DNA of 64,000 nt from the NCBI GenBank assembly GCA_963580285.1, contig OY757013.1, positions 147,879,162 to 147,943,161 of the forward strand. Reading direction: 5' to 3'. The translations under genes and the position numbers were made by a program. Position 1 is the first letter of the stretch. The number at the start of each line of letters is the position of its first letter. A model generated the notes under the pieces. The model did no database searches. It was not told where the DNA came from and saw only the letters and a program-made list of their open reading frames with translations. Positions 1-52,857 of the stretch are shown in pieces. The DNA comes from Lucinisca nassula. Taxonomy: Eukaryota > Mollusca > Bivalvia > Lucinida > Lucinidae.

Positions 1-26
1 ATTCAGTCTTCAAAGAAATTAGAATG
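1..26 (+). repeat. Left arm of 26-bp inverted repeat flanking the LINE relic
   Basis: Positions 1-26 are the reverse complement of 1690-1715 with one mismatch. The arm could extend left of the window. Confidence 0.8.
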
Positions 27-103
27 GCCTAGCATTTATCAGATGGCTTATGCAAAATACCAATAACTGTCAGACATCTACAATCATTGTTTATTCAAAT
101 ATT

Positions 104-1672
104 CAGGTGATGCCGTTGCCTCAATGATCCTCGACCTTGCAGCTGCAATCATCAGTGACGGAAAAGTACCCTCTGACTGGGAACAGAGTTTCATTGTCTG
201 TCTCTACAAGGGCAAGGGTGATGCATTGGAACGGGGCAACTAGCATGATCTCAAGCTGACAGAACAGGTCATGAAAATCCTGGAGTGGATTGTGGATGGC
301 CTCATTAGGCAGTTGGTGTCCATCGACGATTCCCAGTTTGGCTTCGTCCCAGCACAGCAGCTACAAGAGAGTATCTGGCGGCCAACAGGAGACTCTACAT
401 GGCTTTTGTAGACCTGGAGAAGGCATCTGATCGAGTGCCTCAGAAAGTCATCTGGTGGGCACTAAGAAAACTTGGAGTGGACGAGTGGATTGTGCGACTG
501 GTCCAAGGGATGTATGCTAATGCTCAGAGCCGTGTCCGTGTTGGTGATGGTTACAGTGAAGAATTCAAAGTGAGGGTGGGTGTTCATCAAGGCTCTGTTC
601 TCAGCCCACTGCTTTTCATCATTGTGCTTGAAGCCTTGTCATGCGAGTTCCGCTCTGGAGTCCCCTGGGAGGACTTGTATGCTGATGACCTTGTCATCAT
701 AGCTGAATCCCTTGAGGAATGTGTCAGGAGGCTCTTAACTTGGAAAGACGCCATGGAGGCGAAAGGGCTGAGAGTGACTGCAGGAAAGACAAAGATCATG
801 ATATGTGGTTCAGGTCTGGACCTCCTGCAGAGTACAGGCCAGTTCCCATGTTCCCATGCACTGTATGTCGCACTGGAGTGGGTAGCAACAGTATCTTTTG
901 TAATGGCTGTAAGTTCTGGGTGCACAAGAAATGCAGTGGGCTCAAGTGTTTGATAGAGGACCCTGATTACAGGTGTACATGGTGCAAAGGAACTGCACAA
1001 CCCTTAGATGGCAGACCACAGAGGGAAGTCCAAATCGGATCAGACAAGTTGGAGGTTGTAGCTTCCTTTTGCTACCTAGGTGATATCTTCTCAGCAGGGG
1101 GTGGTTGTGACCTTTCAACCACATCACGTGTGAAAACAGCCTGGAAGAAATTTAAGGAGTTGCTAGCAGTTCTCTCTTCCCGCCATCTCTCGTTCAAGAC
1201 ACGTGGCTGTGTGAGACATGGCCACTGACAAAGCCAAACCTCCAACGTCTTCAGCGGAATGACAGGGCAATGATCAGACAGATCTGCAATGTCAAGCCAC
1301 AGGACATTGTCACCATCAGGTCCAGTGAGTTACTTGAACGTCTTGGCATTCAGGACCTGGACCTCATCCTGAAAGAGAGAAGGCTCCGCTGGTATGGACA
1401 TGTGGAACGCTCCAACGGTGCAGTCAAGACTGTCTGTGACATATAGGTAGGTGGAAAGCGGGGGCCTGGAAGGCCCAAGATGACCTGGAAGCAGCTGACA
1501 GAAAGAGATTGCTATCGATACTCATGATAGACAAGCCTGGAGATCTGGTGTAAGATCTGCCATGCGTGCAGCAAGCCAGCTACCTGGAAGGGGGCCCACT
1601 TATGTGGACATTGCCCCTGTACCTGCACGTTAATCAAAAATCCGTTGATGATTGATGATGATGATGAAATGT
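104..1672 (+). pseudogene. Decayed non-LTR retrotransposon: reverse transcriptase with zinc finger
   Basis: The conceptual protein starts near 106. The segments seen are the finger/palm (DWEQSFIVCLYKGKGDA), LKLTEQVMK with FGFVP, MAFVDLEKA, VHQGSVLSPLLFI and the catalytic LYADDLVI near 679-702. A C-terminal zinc finger CTVCRTGVGSNSIFCNGCKF follows near 860-1000, and then CYLGD and LRWYGHVERS blocks. It is dead: an in-frame TAG at 241-243, frame changes near 370, 830 and 1210 with missing codons, and a TAG at 1444. The 5' part is truncated. The 3' end is a TGA/GATGAT-rich tail near 1645-1672, typical of some LINE 3' ends. It lies in a GOGAT intron in the opposite orientation. Confidence 0.9.
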
Positions 1673-1689
1673 GATTGACTAAAAAAACA

Positions 1690-1715
1690 CATTCTAGTTT
1701 CTTTGAAGACTGAAT
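1690..1715 (-). repeat. Right arm of 26-bp inverted repeat flanking the LINE relic
   Basis: It pairs with 1-26 at 25 of 26 positions. The arms lie about 78 bp and 18 bp outside the apparent LINE borders, so they are not simple ends of the LINE. Confidence 0.8.
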
Positions 1716-1967
1716 AGCTTTGTTGGGAAGGTAGCTCTTCCTTACAGATGATATTAATGATCATGGCATACTTAGATGTGTACATTCAGACCACAAATGT
1801 ACTGGATAAATTATCTTTTAAGATATGCATAACCTCTCTCTCTCTCTCTTCATCTATAAGCATGCCATTGGCAAAGGTATCAAAAGGCTCTTATACAACC
1901 AGTGATATCCCCATGTGAAAGTCACTGACAAGTTCGACTATGGTAAATTCAACCATACAATATTTAC
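1716..1967. other. Intron sequence, nothing recognised except a short CT run
   Basis: Intron downstream (in gene sense) of exon q. It is AT-rich, with a (CT) run near 1832-1850 and nothing else identified. Confidence 0.6.
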
Positions 1968-43133
<41,166 letters not shown>

Positions 43134-43196
43134 CTGCAAGTAAATAATCATTCACCTCATGAAATCTGACTCACAACAATGCTTGTAAAACTTTAA

Positions 43197-43325
43197 ACCT
43201 TATCATGCTGAACCCACATATATTGTTGTTGTTGCTGTTAAGGGGGTGGGGTTAAACAGTATAGATCCAGATCAGCTGGCGTATCAGAAGCCAGCTGATC
43301 TGGATCTATACTGTTTTCCATTCTG
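43197..43325. mobile_element. MITE related to family B, diverged
   Basis: Strong hairpin: ACAGTATAGATCCAGATCAG and CTGATCTGGATCTATACTGT around CTGGCGTATCAGAAGCCAG. Upstream AAACCTTATCATGCTGAA resembles the family B end. Confidence 0.6.
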
Positions 43326-43397
43326 CTTCTGAATCCATGTTAAAATTGAAATCATGCAACACAAATGGCTGAAAATGGGGAAGGAGAGTAGCATACT

Positions 43398-43631
43398 TTT
43401 TTTTTTTTTTGGTTTGGGTTTTACGGCCCTTTCAAGATTATTTCACTCATATCGAGCCGATCGTTAATCAGAGGTGGGCGAAAACCGGAGTACCCGGAGA
43501 AAAACCACCTGACCTTCCGTTGCAGAACTTGGCGTCTCACACGTGGCCCGAGCGAGGCTCGAACCTACGGCGGTGAGAGACCTAATGACTAAGAGTCAGC
43601 GCTCTTATCCACTAGGCCACGGAGGCCCGTT
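43398..43631 (-). mobile_element. tRNA-derived SINE, family K, with 13-bp target-site duplication
   Basis: On the minus strand, GCCTCCGTGGCCTAGTGGAT (A box) and GTAGGTTCGAGCCTCGC (B box) form a good tRNA-like head. GAAGGTCAGGTGGTTTTTCT and GATTAACGATCGGCTCGATA follow, and the 3' end is A-rich. Perfect AGAGTAGCATACT at 43385-43397 and 43632-43644. Confidence 0.88.
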
Positions 43632-43687
43632 AGAGTAGCATACTGGAACATCCAGCATGGTGAGGGAAAATATCAACAAAACACACC

Positions 43688-43916
43688 TTAACCCTTTTAG
43701 TACCAAATGGAATCTTCCTCCTTATATATAGCAGGAGTTCATTTCAAAATTTTGGGGTGTCAGGTTGTATTTCATTCAAAATTTGTTCGGAAAATGGCTG
43801 AACTGTTTGCAAACAGTGTAGGCCCTGATGAGACGCCGCATTCTGCGGCGTCTCATCTGGGCCTGCACTGTTTGCCAAGGTACCCGTTTTGGGGTTTCCG
43901 GTACTAAATGGGTTAA
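43688..43916 (+). mobile_element. TTAA-MITE family A, best-preserved copy
   Basis: TTAACCCTTTTAGTACC and GGTACTAAATGGGTTAA ends. AACAGTGTAGGCCCTGATGA pairs with TCATCTGGGCCTGCACTGTT around GACGCCGCATTCTGCGGCG. Use it as the family model. Confidence 0.88.
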
Positions 43917-43977
43917 AAGAAAGAGAGTCCCTGTTTGTTTTTCTGTTCACAAACCCCCGTCTAAAAAGGGATCAACT

Positions 43978-44172
43978 CTTAACTCTTATTCTGCTGAATC
44001 AAAAAATTTAACCACTCCCACTTCTGACAATAAATCAATCAAATTTCTTGATATAATGTAGTTGTTCAATTCACAAACTGCATGACAGTGTAGATCCTGG
44101 TCAGATGGCTTGAAGCCATCCAATCTGGATCTATACTGTTTGCAAGGTACGTGTTGTCGTGTTCGGGATCAA
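43978..44172. mobile_element. TTAA-MITE family B, diverged
   Basis: TTAACTCTTATTCTGCTGAA at the left. The core GATCCTGGTCAGATGGCTTG is shortened. The right end is degraded. Confidence 0.55.
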
Positions 44173-44221
44173 ATTCTTTCCTTTAACAGTAGACCCCAGC
44201 TGAGGAGCAAATTCTTTCTCT

Positions 44222-44434
44222 TTAACCCTTCTCTTGCTGAATATTCATTTTAGCCACAGCCATCTCTGACTTTGAACCAATCAGATTACTTGATGTACTT
44301 TATTCCTACCAATTCATAAACTGAATGTCAAACAGTGTGGGTCCTGATCAGATGGCTTCTTCAGAAGCCATCTGATCTGGATCTACACTGTTTGCAAAGA
44401 TAGGGGTTGTCGTGAACAGCAAGATAAGAGTTAA
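44222..44434. mobile_element. TTAA-MITE family B
   Basis: TTAACCCTTCTCTTGCTGAA to AGCAAGATAAGAGTTAA. The hairpin pairs TCAGATGGCTTCTTCAGAAG. Family D hairpin fragments flank it on both sides. Confidence 0.82.
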
Positions 44435-45950
44435 CAGTAGACTCTACCCGAGGAGCAAATTCTTTCCCTTTAAGTTAAGACTCCTATTGATAAGAGAGAC
44501 AAAAATATTTCTTAATGATATGTCTCTCCTGAAGGTGTGTCCATTCCCTTTAACACACTGTATACTTGACTTGATAGATTTTGTAAGGTAACTGGGCACT
44601 AAAAGCACATAGGGGCTACCCTGGCACTGTATACCGGTGGACACTTCCATTGTTATACATTGGACAATTTGTCATGGTCTATTTCATTTTTATTCTTTTT
44701 TGATGGAAAATCCTGAAGTGAACAGTATAGACCCAGATCAGACACTGCATCTGACCTGGGTCTGCACAGTTTGGCTATTCTCCTTTTATGGATTTCCGGG
44801 TAAGAATGGGTCAAGACAACAGCTATCATTATCCAGTAGTATAAAGAGTGAATACATCTGATATCTGATGATACACACATTACATGAGCCCTGCCAAGCG
44901 AATTTGTGTCTTCGAGCATTCCGTCATGACAAATTTTAACTGCGCATGCCCAGCCATTCAGAGGGGCCAGGGATATGGCTTTCTGGCTTAAGGTTCCTCT
45001 TGATCCACTGCTTGGATGTGCGAGCAGCGATGGTTCTGGCGAGACTGCGCGGATGCGCAGGCTTGCCTGAACCTTCACTGCTCACTTAGGCAATAAGTAC
45101 CAAAATCGCTTGACAGGGCCCACATGATACATTCAGTCACATTTCTTCAACCCAAGATAAGTTATATGGATTTATACAATGAATATTATGATTAAGACAA
45201 TAACAATGTGAAGACAGAGTTACAGAACTTAATAATCACCTTAAAAGACTAAAAATTCAGACACCCTGAGGACTTGCTATCATTCTCCAAAAATATTAAC
45301 AAACTTGTTTCACGATCCAGCAACGGGTCCAAAAAATGCAGATGGAATGGCAAGCGGTGTAGATCCTGATCAGACTGCTCCTTCAGGAGCAATCTGATCT
45401 GGGTCTGCAGTGTTGTTTAGGCCTCTCTGTCCTGATACTTAGGATCATTACGGTATGCACCTAGAAGAAAATCTTACATACATGTAGCTGATAGATGAAT
45501 TATCTAAACAACTACCCTATTCAACCCATATACCAGACTTTCAGTATTGCACCTAGAATGTTTTATAAAAATATGATCTAATAACAACACAATCACTATG
45601 AAACAACTTGACCTCTGAAATTATGAATGAATTTAAACAAAGAAGTTGCTGACAAACATGGTATTCACTTTCACTTCACCCATCATAATCAATTTGGCTT
45701 CTAAATGGTTAAGTTTTATGCTTGTAAAATACGGATTGTATGATACATGAAAGTTTACAAGCCACACTGACCTCAGAAGTGTACATAAAACAGTGCAGCC
45801 TAATTAAACTTTTCTGGAAATGCCTTTGGTGTGCACTTTTCTGGAAATGCCTTTGGTGTGCACTTATAGGAGCATGTGTGTTAAATAGGCTATGGTTATT
45901 TGTAAGAAGTAGGAGGATGGTAATATTATGTATAACCAATCTCAGGGAAT
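44435..45950. other. No gene recognised; scattered repeat fragments
   Basis: Family D fragment near 44450-44545, a MITE family A-like fragment near 44610-44815, a GACTGCGCGGATGCGCAGGC fragment like the 36-kb minisatellite near 45040, a MITE-core hairpin at 45353-45417, and a TGCCTTTGGTGTGCACTTTT duplication near 45819-45865. Confidence 0.5.
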
Positions 45951-46023
45951 AGACTCTGGCTCATTGGTCAGAGCAATGGACTTTCACCAATGAGCAGCCC
46001 AGGTACAAATCCAGCCGGAGGCA
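45951..46023 (+). repeat. Possible tRNA-like SINE head
   Basis: CTCTGGCTCATTGGTCAGAG resembles an A box and CAGGTACAAATCCAGCC a weak B box at tRNA spacing. No matching second copy was seen in the window. Confidence 0.35.
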
Positions 46024-46703
46024 GGGATTTTTGAGCTATGCATGCTTCTTTCCTTTGTTATGGCTGCATGTCGTAAGAAAGCACACTACAATGCTCCAAA
46101 TGTTAGGACTAAAGGTCTACAGGGAAACTATAGTAAGTCTCAACAGGCTCTACTCTGTTTGGAATTCCACCAGAATTGCAGTTTCACATACAAATTAACT
46201 GATGAAAACGTCCCAATATATTTACAAGTGCAGGTGCAAGTGAATACTGTAAAATCTCTAACAGATGCCCAGGTGTTTATTACAACCATAACCTTTCATG
46301 ACAAGGGAGGAGGGCCTTTGTTAGTGGTTACATTTCCAAGGAAATGTCAATAACATAACCAAAAACTGCAATTTCTCGAAAATGGATGCCATCTTGAAAT
46401 ATACAAAGGAACTGTGCACTAGCAACGCTAAATCGGAGGAAGACTATTGACAATACGATTCATTCTCTTCGGGAGAACCTACTGTGTAAGACTTTGACTT
46501 CACAGCATACAGATTTTATGCCTTTTCTTCCAAAAATTTAGCATTTTATTACCAACAACTTATTGATCGACCCATTATGACCATGTGGTAATAGAAGCCA
46601 GCAGCCAAAATTTTCATGGGAAATTTCTGAGGTAATTTTAGACCTCCAGAAGTTGTGTGTCATAATCAATACATAGAATGGTAGTATATATAGGCTTTCT
46701 CAA
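46024..46703. other. No gene recognised
   Basis: A stop-free stretch of 103 codons lies at 46042-46353, but it has no recognisable motif and no splice context. Treated as non-coding. Confidence 0.4.
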
Positions 46704-46918
46704 TTAACCCTTTTTGTACCAAATCGAATCTTCCTCCTTAAATATAGCAGGAATCCATTTCCAAATTTAGGGGTGTCTGGTTGTGTTTTCATCAAAATTT
46801 ATTAGGAAATTGGCAGAACATTTTGCAAACAGTGGAGGCCCTGATCAGGGCGTCTGATCTGGACCTGCATTGTTTGCCAGGGTACCCGTTTTGGGGTCTC
46901 TGGTACTAAATGGGTTAA
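46704..46918 (+). mobile_element. TTAA-MITE family A
   Basis: TTAACCCTTTTTGTACCAAA to GGTACTAAATGGGTTAA. The hairpin core is shortened to GATCAGGGCGTCTGATC. Confidence 0.82.
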
Positions 46919-47390
46919 ATCTGTGATAAAAGGGTACCACGTTTATCAAGTTTCTTTTGCATCTGGGACAAAACTTGAGTGCATTTTGGAACCTGGAAAT
47001 CAGCACAGTGGAAGTACGATGGCTGTGAAAAAAGAAATACTACTTTTGGACATAGTCTTTGACTCAGTTATTACGGAAGTTTTGTTCAGTTATCAAACAA
47101 CAAATTCTGAAACTTACAGCATAAGATACGAACTTTCTATAAAAGGCGCTTATTAGAGACTCATGTTTTTTGTTGTTGTTGTTGTTTTCAGGATAAGTGC
47201 TAAAAAATCGGCAATTTCTGCATCCAAATCGAGTGATGGGCGTTTATTATAGTGTGGGCGTGAAGTGAAGTTCTAGATTTGTACCGGTACAATTCCGGAA
47301 TTGTTGCCCAAAGTGAGAATTCCTACTTTGCGCAGGACAATTCTGGAATTGTACAGATTCCCACTTTACCCAGAACATATTATACCATAA

Positions 47391-47552
47391 TGATCCTAAG
47401 TATTGGGACAGACAGGCCTAAACAAACAGTGCAGACTATGTTTACCATCCTGTTGGCCCTTTTTGGACGCCTTCTGGATTGTTAAATAAATTTGCCAAAA
47501 TTTTAAAACAATTACAGGATATCCTCAAGGTGTCAGAATTCTTAGGATTTTA
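47391..47552 (+). mobile_element. MITE family E (AAGTATTGGGACAGACAGG type)
   Basis: GATCCTAAGTATTGGGACAG at the left and CCTCAAGGTGTCAGAATTCT then TAGGATTTT at the right. Middle AAACAGTGCAGAC is a reduced MITE core. Second copy at 58533-58728. Confidence 0.6.
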
Positions 47553-47782
47553 ATTGTACTGGGGATGATTCAGCTCAAATCAACAAATCAATGCAAGCTG
47601 GTGATGGCAAGTTAATATCTCTGAGAATAATACAGCAGCAACAATTAAGGAGCAATCAATAATAATAAATTCTCCAGATAATTACCTGTACACATTCCAG
47701 GTATCATGATAGAAACAGGTGCATCAGGTGCTTAAAGACATGATCAGTTTATATATGAAGAGTGCCAGGTAGAACTTTTGTG

Positions 47783-48012
47783 ATCAACCCATTTTATACA
47801 AGAAACCCCAAAACAGGCCACTGGCAAACAGAGCAGGCCAAGGTCAGACGGCGCAGAATGTGGCATCTGATCACAGCCTTCTTGTTTGCCAAAAGTTAAG
47901 CAAGTCTTAAATCAAATTGCTGAAATCAACCCAACCTGGTACTCCTAAATTTCGAAATGGACTCCTGTTATATATATAATGTGGAAGATTCCACTCAGTA
48001 CAAAATGGGTAG
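47783..48012 (-). mobile_element. TTAA-MITE family A
   Basis: AACCCATTTTATACAAGAAA, then the GCAGGCCAAGGTCAGACGGC hairpin, then GAAGATTCCACTCAGTACAA and AAATGGGTAGA. Both TTAA ends decayed. Confidence 0.65.
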
Positions 48013-48090
48013 AGGGCCTTCAGAAGCAATCAATTAAACTGTACTAAGTGACCAGGACAGCAAAGGGGTTATGTCCCCTGCTTGTCACTA

Positions 48091-48256
48091 CTGCAGGGGT
48101 GTCAGGTTGTGTTTTCTTCAAAATCTATTTGGAAACTGGCTGAACAATTTGCAAACAGTGTAGGCGCTGATCAGATGCCGCATTCTGTGGCGTCTGATCT
48201 GGGCCTGCACTGTTTGCCAACTACCCATTTTGGGGTTTCAGGTACAAAATGGGTTA
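48091..48256 (+). mobile_element. TTAA-MITE family A, 5'-truncated
   Basis: It starts inside the family at GGGGTGTCAGGTTGTGTTTT and ends GGTACAAAATGGGTTAA. The core GATCAGATGCCGCATTC is intact. Confidence 0.75.
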
Positions 48257-48534
48257 AACCCCTATTAACATCAATGGATGTGCTCAAGACAGCTGTTGGT
48301 CCAACTTTCTATGATCTCGAGCTCTGTGCTTCATTATGGAAAACTACACCATTGTCCTTATGTTTCAATCATTTTCTGCTTACTCTATTGTTATTAATAG
48401 TTTATACATACATTTTAGTACACTTAGTACAAAAGGACAGCCATACCTCGCATATGTTCTGCCATTTTCACTTTTGAGACTTGTATGCTTGTCTGTAATC
48501 TAGAACTGGTTCTAATCTTAACATGAGCGAGTCT

Positions 48535-48699
48535 GACTGTCCATGCTTATAAACCCTATTGGTTTCAATGAGCAACAGGGCTTGAGATGTCATTTCATCT
48601 CAATGTTGGGTGAAAGTCCCACAAAATTGGAAGCAACGTCTCCAAAATGACCTATATAGTGTTGATGGGGGTGTTAAATATCAAATTAAACAAAACAAA
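48535..48699 (+). mobile_element. SINE-like family B, 5'-truncated
   Basis: GTCCATGCTTATAAACCC, AATTGGAAGCAACGTCTCCA and ATATCAAATTAAACAAAACA match the 3' half of the family. Confidence 0.65.
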
Positions 48700-48910
48700 C
48701 GTGATCACTTTGTGCTTAGAAAAGTGTCTAGAAAGACCTTTAATGATAAGGCAGACACAAATATTTTTATTAGAGTTGGCTCCCCTCCCAACTGCAATAA
48801 ACCAATGTGAAATTCCTGCCTCCACCAACCATTGACGACCTTCATAGGGGCTGTTACCTTGATCTAAGGAACATCTATCCAAATATTTACAGTCAATACA
48901 GTTGGTCATC

Positions 48911-49020
48911 AATAAGCCCATTATATGCTGGAAACCTTGGCCCAGATCAGACGCCGCAGAATGCGGCATCTGATCGGGGCCTACACTATTTGCTAACAGA
49001 ATTTTCCGTCAAAAATAAAA
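48911..49020 (-). mobile_element. TTAA-MITE family A fragment
   Basis: AAGCCCATTATATGCTGGAA then CCCAGATCAGACGCCGCAGA and its hairpin partner CTGATCGGGGCCTACAC. Confidence 0.6.
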
Positions 49021-49023
49021 AAA

Positions 49024-51110
49024 AACAAGGCATCGCATGCGATACAAATCCCCTCGCACAAGACAACTTCGTGTGTGGAAAAAATTGAAATGGCAAAAGT
49101 CCAACTTGCTTGAGATATTATCATATGCAACATTTGTGTAAAATTTGTTTAAAAATCCATCAATAAATGTACGTTCTAGGGTGATGACAAAGTTTCTCTA
49201 AAAATAGCCATAGTGACCTTGACTTGAGGCCATGACCGCGAAAGAAGATCTTGCTCAAGATATTATCATAAGCATCTTTTGTGTGAATAATATATTAAAA
49301 TCTGTAAATAAATGTAGGGGGTAGAGCGATGACAAAGTTTTTCTAAAAATAGCCACAGTGACCTTGACCTTGAGGTCATGACCTAGAAAGTCAAAGCAAT
49401 TCGAGATATTATCATAAGAAACATTTGTGTGAAGTTCTATAAAAACCCATCAATAAATGTAGGCGCTAGAGGGATGACAATGTTTTTCTAAAAATAGCCA
49501 GTGACCTTGACCTTGAAAGTCGAGATATTGTCATAAGGAACATTTGTGTGAAGTTATATTGAAATTGGTGAAAATATGTAAGCGCTAGAGCAATAACTAA
49601 GTTTTTCTAAAAATAGCCACAGTGACCTTGACCTTGAAAGTCAAACTCGCTCGAGGTATTGCCATAAGGAACATTTGTGTGAAGTTATATTGAATTCAGT
49701 GAAGAAATGTAGTCGCTAGAGCGATGACAAAGCTTTTCTAAAAATAGCCACAGTGACCTTGACCTTGAAAGTCGAAATCGCTCGAGATATTGTCATAAGG
49801 AACATTTGTGTGAAGTTATATTGAAATCGGTGAAGAAATGTAAGTGATAGAGCGATGACAAAGTTTTTCTAAAAATAGCCACAGTGACCTTGATCTTGAA
49901 AGTGGAACTCACTAGAGATATTGTGTGAAGGACAAAGTAACATTTGTGTGAAGTAATATTGAAATTGGTGAAAAAATGCAAGCGCTAGAGCAATGACAAA
50001 GTTTTTCTAAAAATAGCCAAAGTGACCTTGACCTTGAAAGTCGAACTCTTCGAGGTATTGTCATAAGAAACATTTGTGTGAAGTTATATTGAAATTAGTG
50101 AAGAAATGTAGGCGCTGGAGCGATGACAAAGTTTTTCTAAAAATAGCCATAGTGACCTTGACCTTGAAAGTGGAACTCGCTAGAGATATTGTCATAAGGA
50201 ACATTTGTGTGAAGTTATATTGAAATCGGTGAAGAAATGTAAGCGCTAGAGCGATGACAATGTTTTTCTAAAACCAGCCACAGTGACCTTGACCTTGAGG
50301 CCATGACCTTGAAAGTCGGACATGCTCGAGATATTTTTATAAAGAACATTTGTGTGAAGTTATATTGAAATTGGTGAAAAAATGTAGGCGCTAGAGCGAT
50401 GCTAAAGTTTTTCTGAAAATAGCTACAGTGACCTTGACCTTGAGGTCATGACCTTGATGTTCGAACTCGCTCGAGATAGTGTCATAAGGAACATTTGTGT
50501 GAAGTTATATTGAAATTGGTGAAGAAATGTAGGTGCTAGAGCGATGACAAAGTTTTTCTAAAAATAGCCACAGTGACCTTGACCTTGAGGTCATGACCTT
50601 GAAAGTCGAACTCGCTCGAGATTTTGTCATAAGGAACATTTGTGTGAAGTTATATTGAAATTGGTGAAGAAATGTAGGCGCTAGAGCGATGACAAAGTTT
50701 TTCTAAAAATAGCCACAGTGACCTTGACCTTGAAGTCATGACCTTGAAAGTCGAACTCGCTCGAGATATTTTTATAAGGAACATTTGTGTGAAGTTATAT
50801 TAAAATTGGTGAAGAAATGTAAGTGCTAGAGCGATGACAAAGTTTTTCTAAAAATAGCCACAGTGACCTTGACCTTGAGGTCATGACCTTGAAAGTCGAA
50901 CTCGCTCGAGGTATTGTCATAAAGAACATTTGTGTGAAGTTAAATTAAAATTGGTCAAGAAATGTAGGCACTAGAGCGCTGACAAAGTACGTACGTACGT
51001 ACGTACGTACTTACTTACGTACGTACGTACGTACGTACTTACGTATGTACGTACGTACGTACGGGACAAATGCTATATCCCCCCTCACAACTATGTTGTG
51101 CGAGGGGATA
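49024..51110 (+). mobile_element. Minisatellite element with core repeats of about 131 bp and ACGT microsatellite
   Basis: The left end has CCCCTCGCACAA near 49050, complementary to TTGTGCGAGGGG near 51096, so the element has inverted ends. About 14 core units share GATGACAAAGTTTTTCTAAA, AGTGACCTTGACCTTGA and GGAACATTTGTGTGAAGTTA with the element at 26595. Several units have an extra GAGGTCATGACCTTGA. A (GTAC)n tract at 50987-51063 precedes the 3' hairpin. No coding region. Confidence 0.8.
50987..51063. repeat. (GTAC)n microsatellite
   Basis: About 19 repeats of GTAC with a few TTAC and GTAT variants. Self-complementary and cruciform-prone. Confidence 0.9.
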
Positions 51111-51116
51111 AAAAAG

Positions 51117-52080
51117 AACTAGAAATTGTGTTTGTGAAACACTATGCCCCAAACCATATGCTTGTCCCTAAATGGGACAGGAAACAGTACCTCATGATAA
51201 TTTGCATTAAGAATAAACCTGGCAAATATTAAATTTTAAACAAAAGTTATTCAGGTCATCTAGGCCTTAGTAGCAAACTGACTGCCAAATATCATGAGCC
51301 TAGCTCCAGTGGTTCTCCAGTTATTTTGTTCACAAGGATTTCCCTATAGCCAAAATGTATAAGTCCAAAAAGGGGCATAACTCCATTAAATATTTTCAGA
51401 ATTTCGTCTTAAGTTAATAAGGTCATCTACACATTAGACCCAAACTCTATACCAAATATCATGAGCCTAGCTCAAGCGGTTCTCCAGATATTTTGTTCAC
51501 AAGGTTTCCCTATAGCCACAATGCGTAAGTCCAAAAAGGGGCATAACTCCATTAAATACTTTAGGAATTTCATCAAAAGTTAATCAGGTCATCTACACAT
51601 TAGACCCAAACTGTATGCCAAATATCATGAGCCTAGCTCAAGCGGTTCTCCTGATATTTTGTTCACAAGGTGTCCCCATAGCCACAATGCTTAAAGTCGA
51701 AAAAGGCGCATAACTCTGTTAAATTTTTTTGGAATTTGGTCAAAAGTTAATCAGGTCATCTACACATTAGACACAAATTGTATGCCAAATATCATGAGCC
51801 TAGCTCAAGGGGTTCTCCAGATATTTGTTCACAAGGTTTCCCAATAGCCACAATGCACAAGTCAAAAAAGGGGCATAACTCCGCAAGGACAAGTCCGACG
51901 GAAAAGAAACAAAATAAGGGTCCGCTTATTTTTCATGCTCATGCCATATATGAAATTTCAAGATCCTAGCTCAATCCATTCTGTAGTTTACCTAGGTACT
52001 TAAAGCGTAACGGAAGGACGGACAGACGGACAGGGCAGAAGCAATATGCCCCTCCAACTTCTTCGAAGTTGGGGGCATAA
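51117..52080 (+). mobile_element. ACTAGAAATTGTG-type element, about four core repeats
   Basis: It starts AACTAGAAATTGTGTTTGTG a few bases after the previous element. The core units carry CAAATATCATGAGCCTAGCT and AAAAAGGGGCATAACTCC. It ends GGACGGACAGACGGACAGG and a hairpin CCCTCCAACTTCTTCGAAGT to TGGGGGCATAA. Confidence 0.78.
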
Positions 52081-52228
52081 AAAATAGGCCTGACACCCCT
52101 AATATGACAAATGGACTTGCCCAACATATAGCAATGGAAGAGTTCACTAGCAAATGGGTTAATACAAAATGTCAAACTGATAAGCAACCATAGTTACAAT
52201 ACTGTAGTAACATTGTTTAACCCCCTTT

Positions 52229-52405
52229 TTAACCCATTTAAGGCATGTCAGGCCTATTATTTTCATGTTATCCCATTTCTGACAGAAAATCCTGTGAGCA
52301 AACAGTGCAGACTCTGATCAGATGCCACATTCTGTGGCATTTGATCTGGGCCTGTACTGTTTGCCAAGTACCCATTTAGGGGTTTCCCTTATACTGCAAG
52401 AAAAT
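52229..52405 (+). mobile_element. TTAA-MITE family A, variant
   Basis: TTAACCCATTTAAGGCATGT at the left. Hairpin GATCAGATGCCACATTC and GGCATTTGATCTGGGCC. Right end decayed. A reversed fragment of the family is at 52087-52162. Confidence 0.65.
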
Positions 52406-52857
52406 GTGATATTTCCTTGCTTTTTGTTGTTACCAACCCGTAACTGTAATGGCATTCTTAACCTTTTAGTAAACTTAGATTATTTGGGATAAAAATGAAT
52501 GAGTCAGTAGCTATCGAAATAATTTTTTTCACTCATATTAAATATCTGAATGTATACTTTACTGAAGTGAAAGTTATAGCTTAATGTTTGAATTTTATCA
52601 AAATGTTTTTAAACCTTGCTGAAGCATGTAAATTCTACAATATCTCCCATTGTCCAAATAGACCTTTTTTAAAATGACATCTGCTTTGTTTGCCTTTGAT
52701 GCATTTAGTGATTATGTAACAAATTTTGATGTCACTGATAACGAGTAATCCCCTCAGAAATGGACTTGAACATTTGCTTGGATGCAATTTGTCAAATATT
52801 CATGGATCAACAAACTGATGAACAGACAAACAAATGGAAAACCAGACTCCTACATGC
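52406..52857. other. No gene or repeat recognised
   Basis: AT-rich, unique-looking sequence. Confidence 0.4.

Noticed and set aside
587..1127. Minus-strand frames of 137 and 61 codons opposite the reverse transcriptase
   Set aside because: They are shadows of the LINE coding strand, which carries the recognisable motifs.
46042..46353. A 103-codon plus-strand open frame
   Set aside because: No motif, no splice context and no repeat support. A frame of this length is not remarkable by chance in 64 kb.
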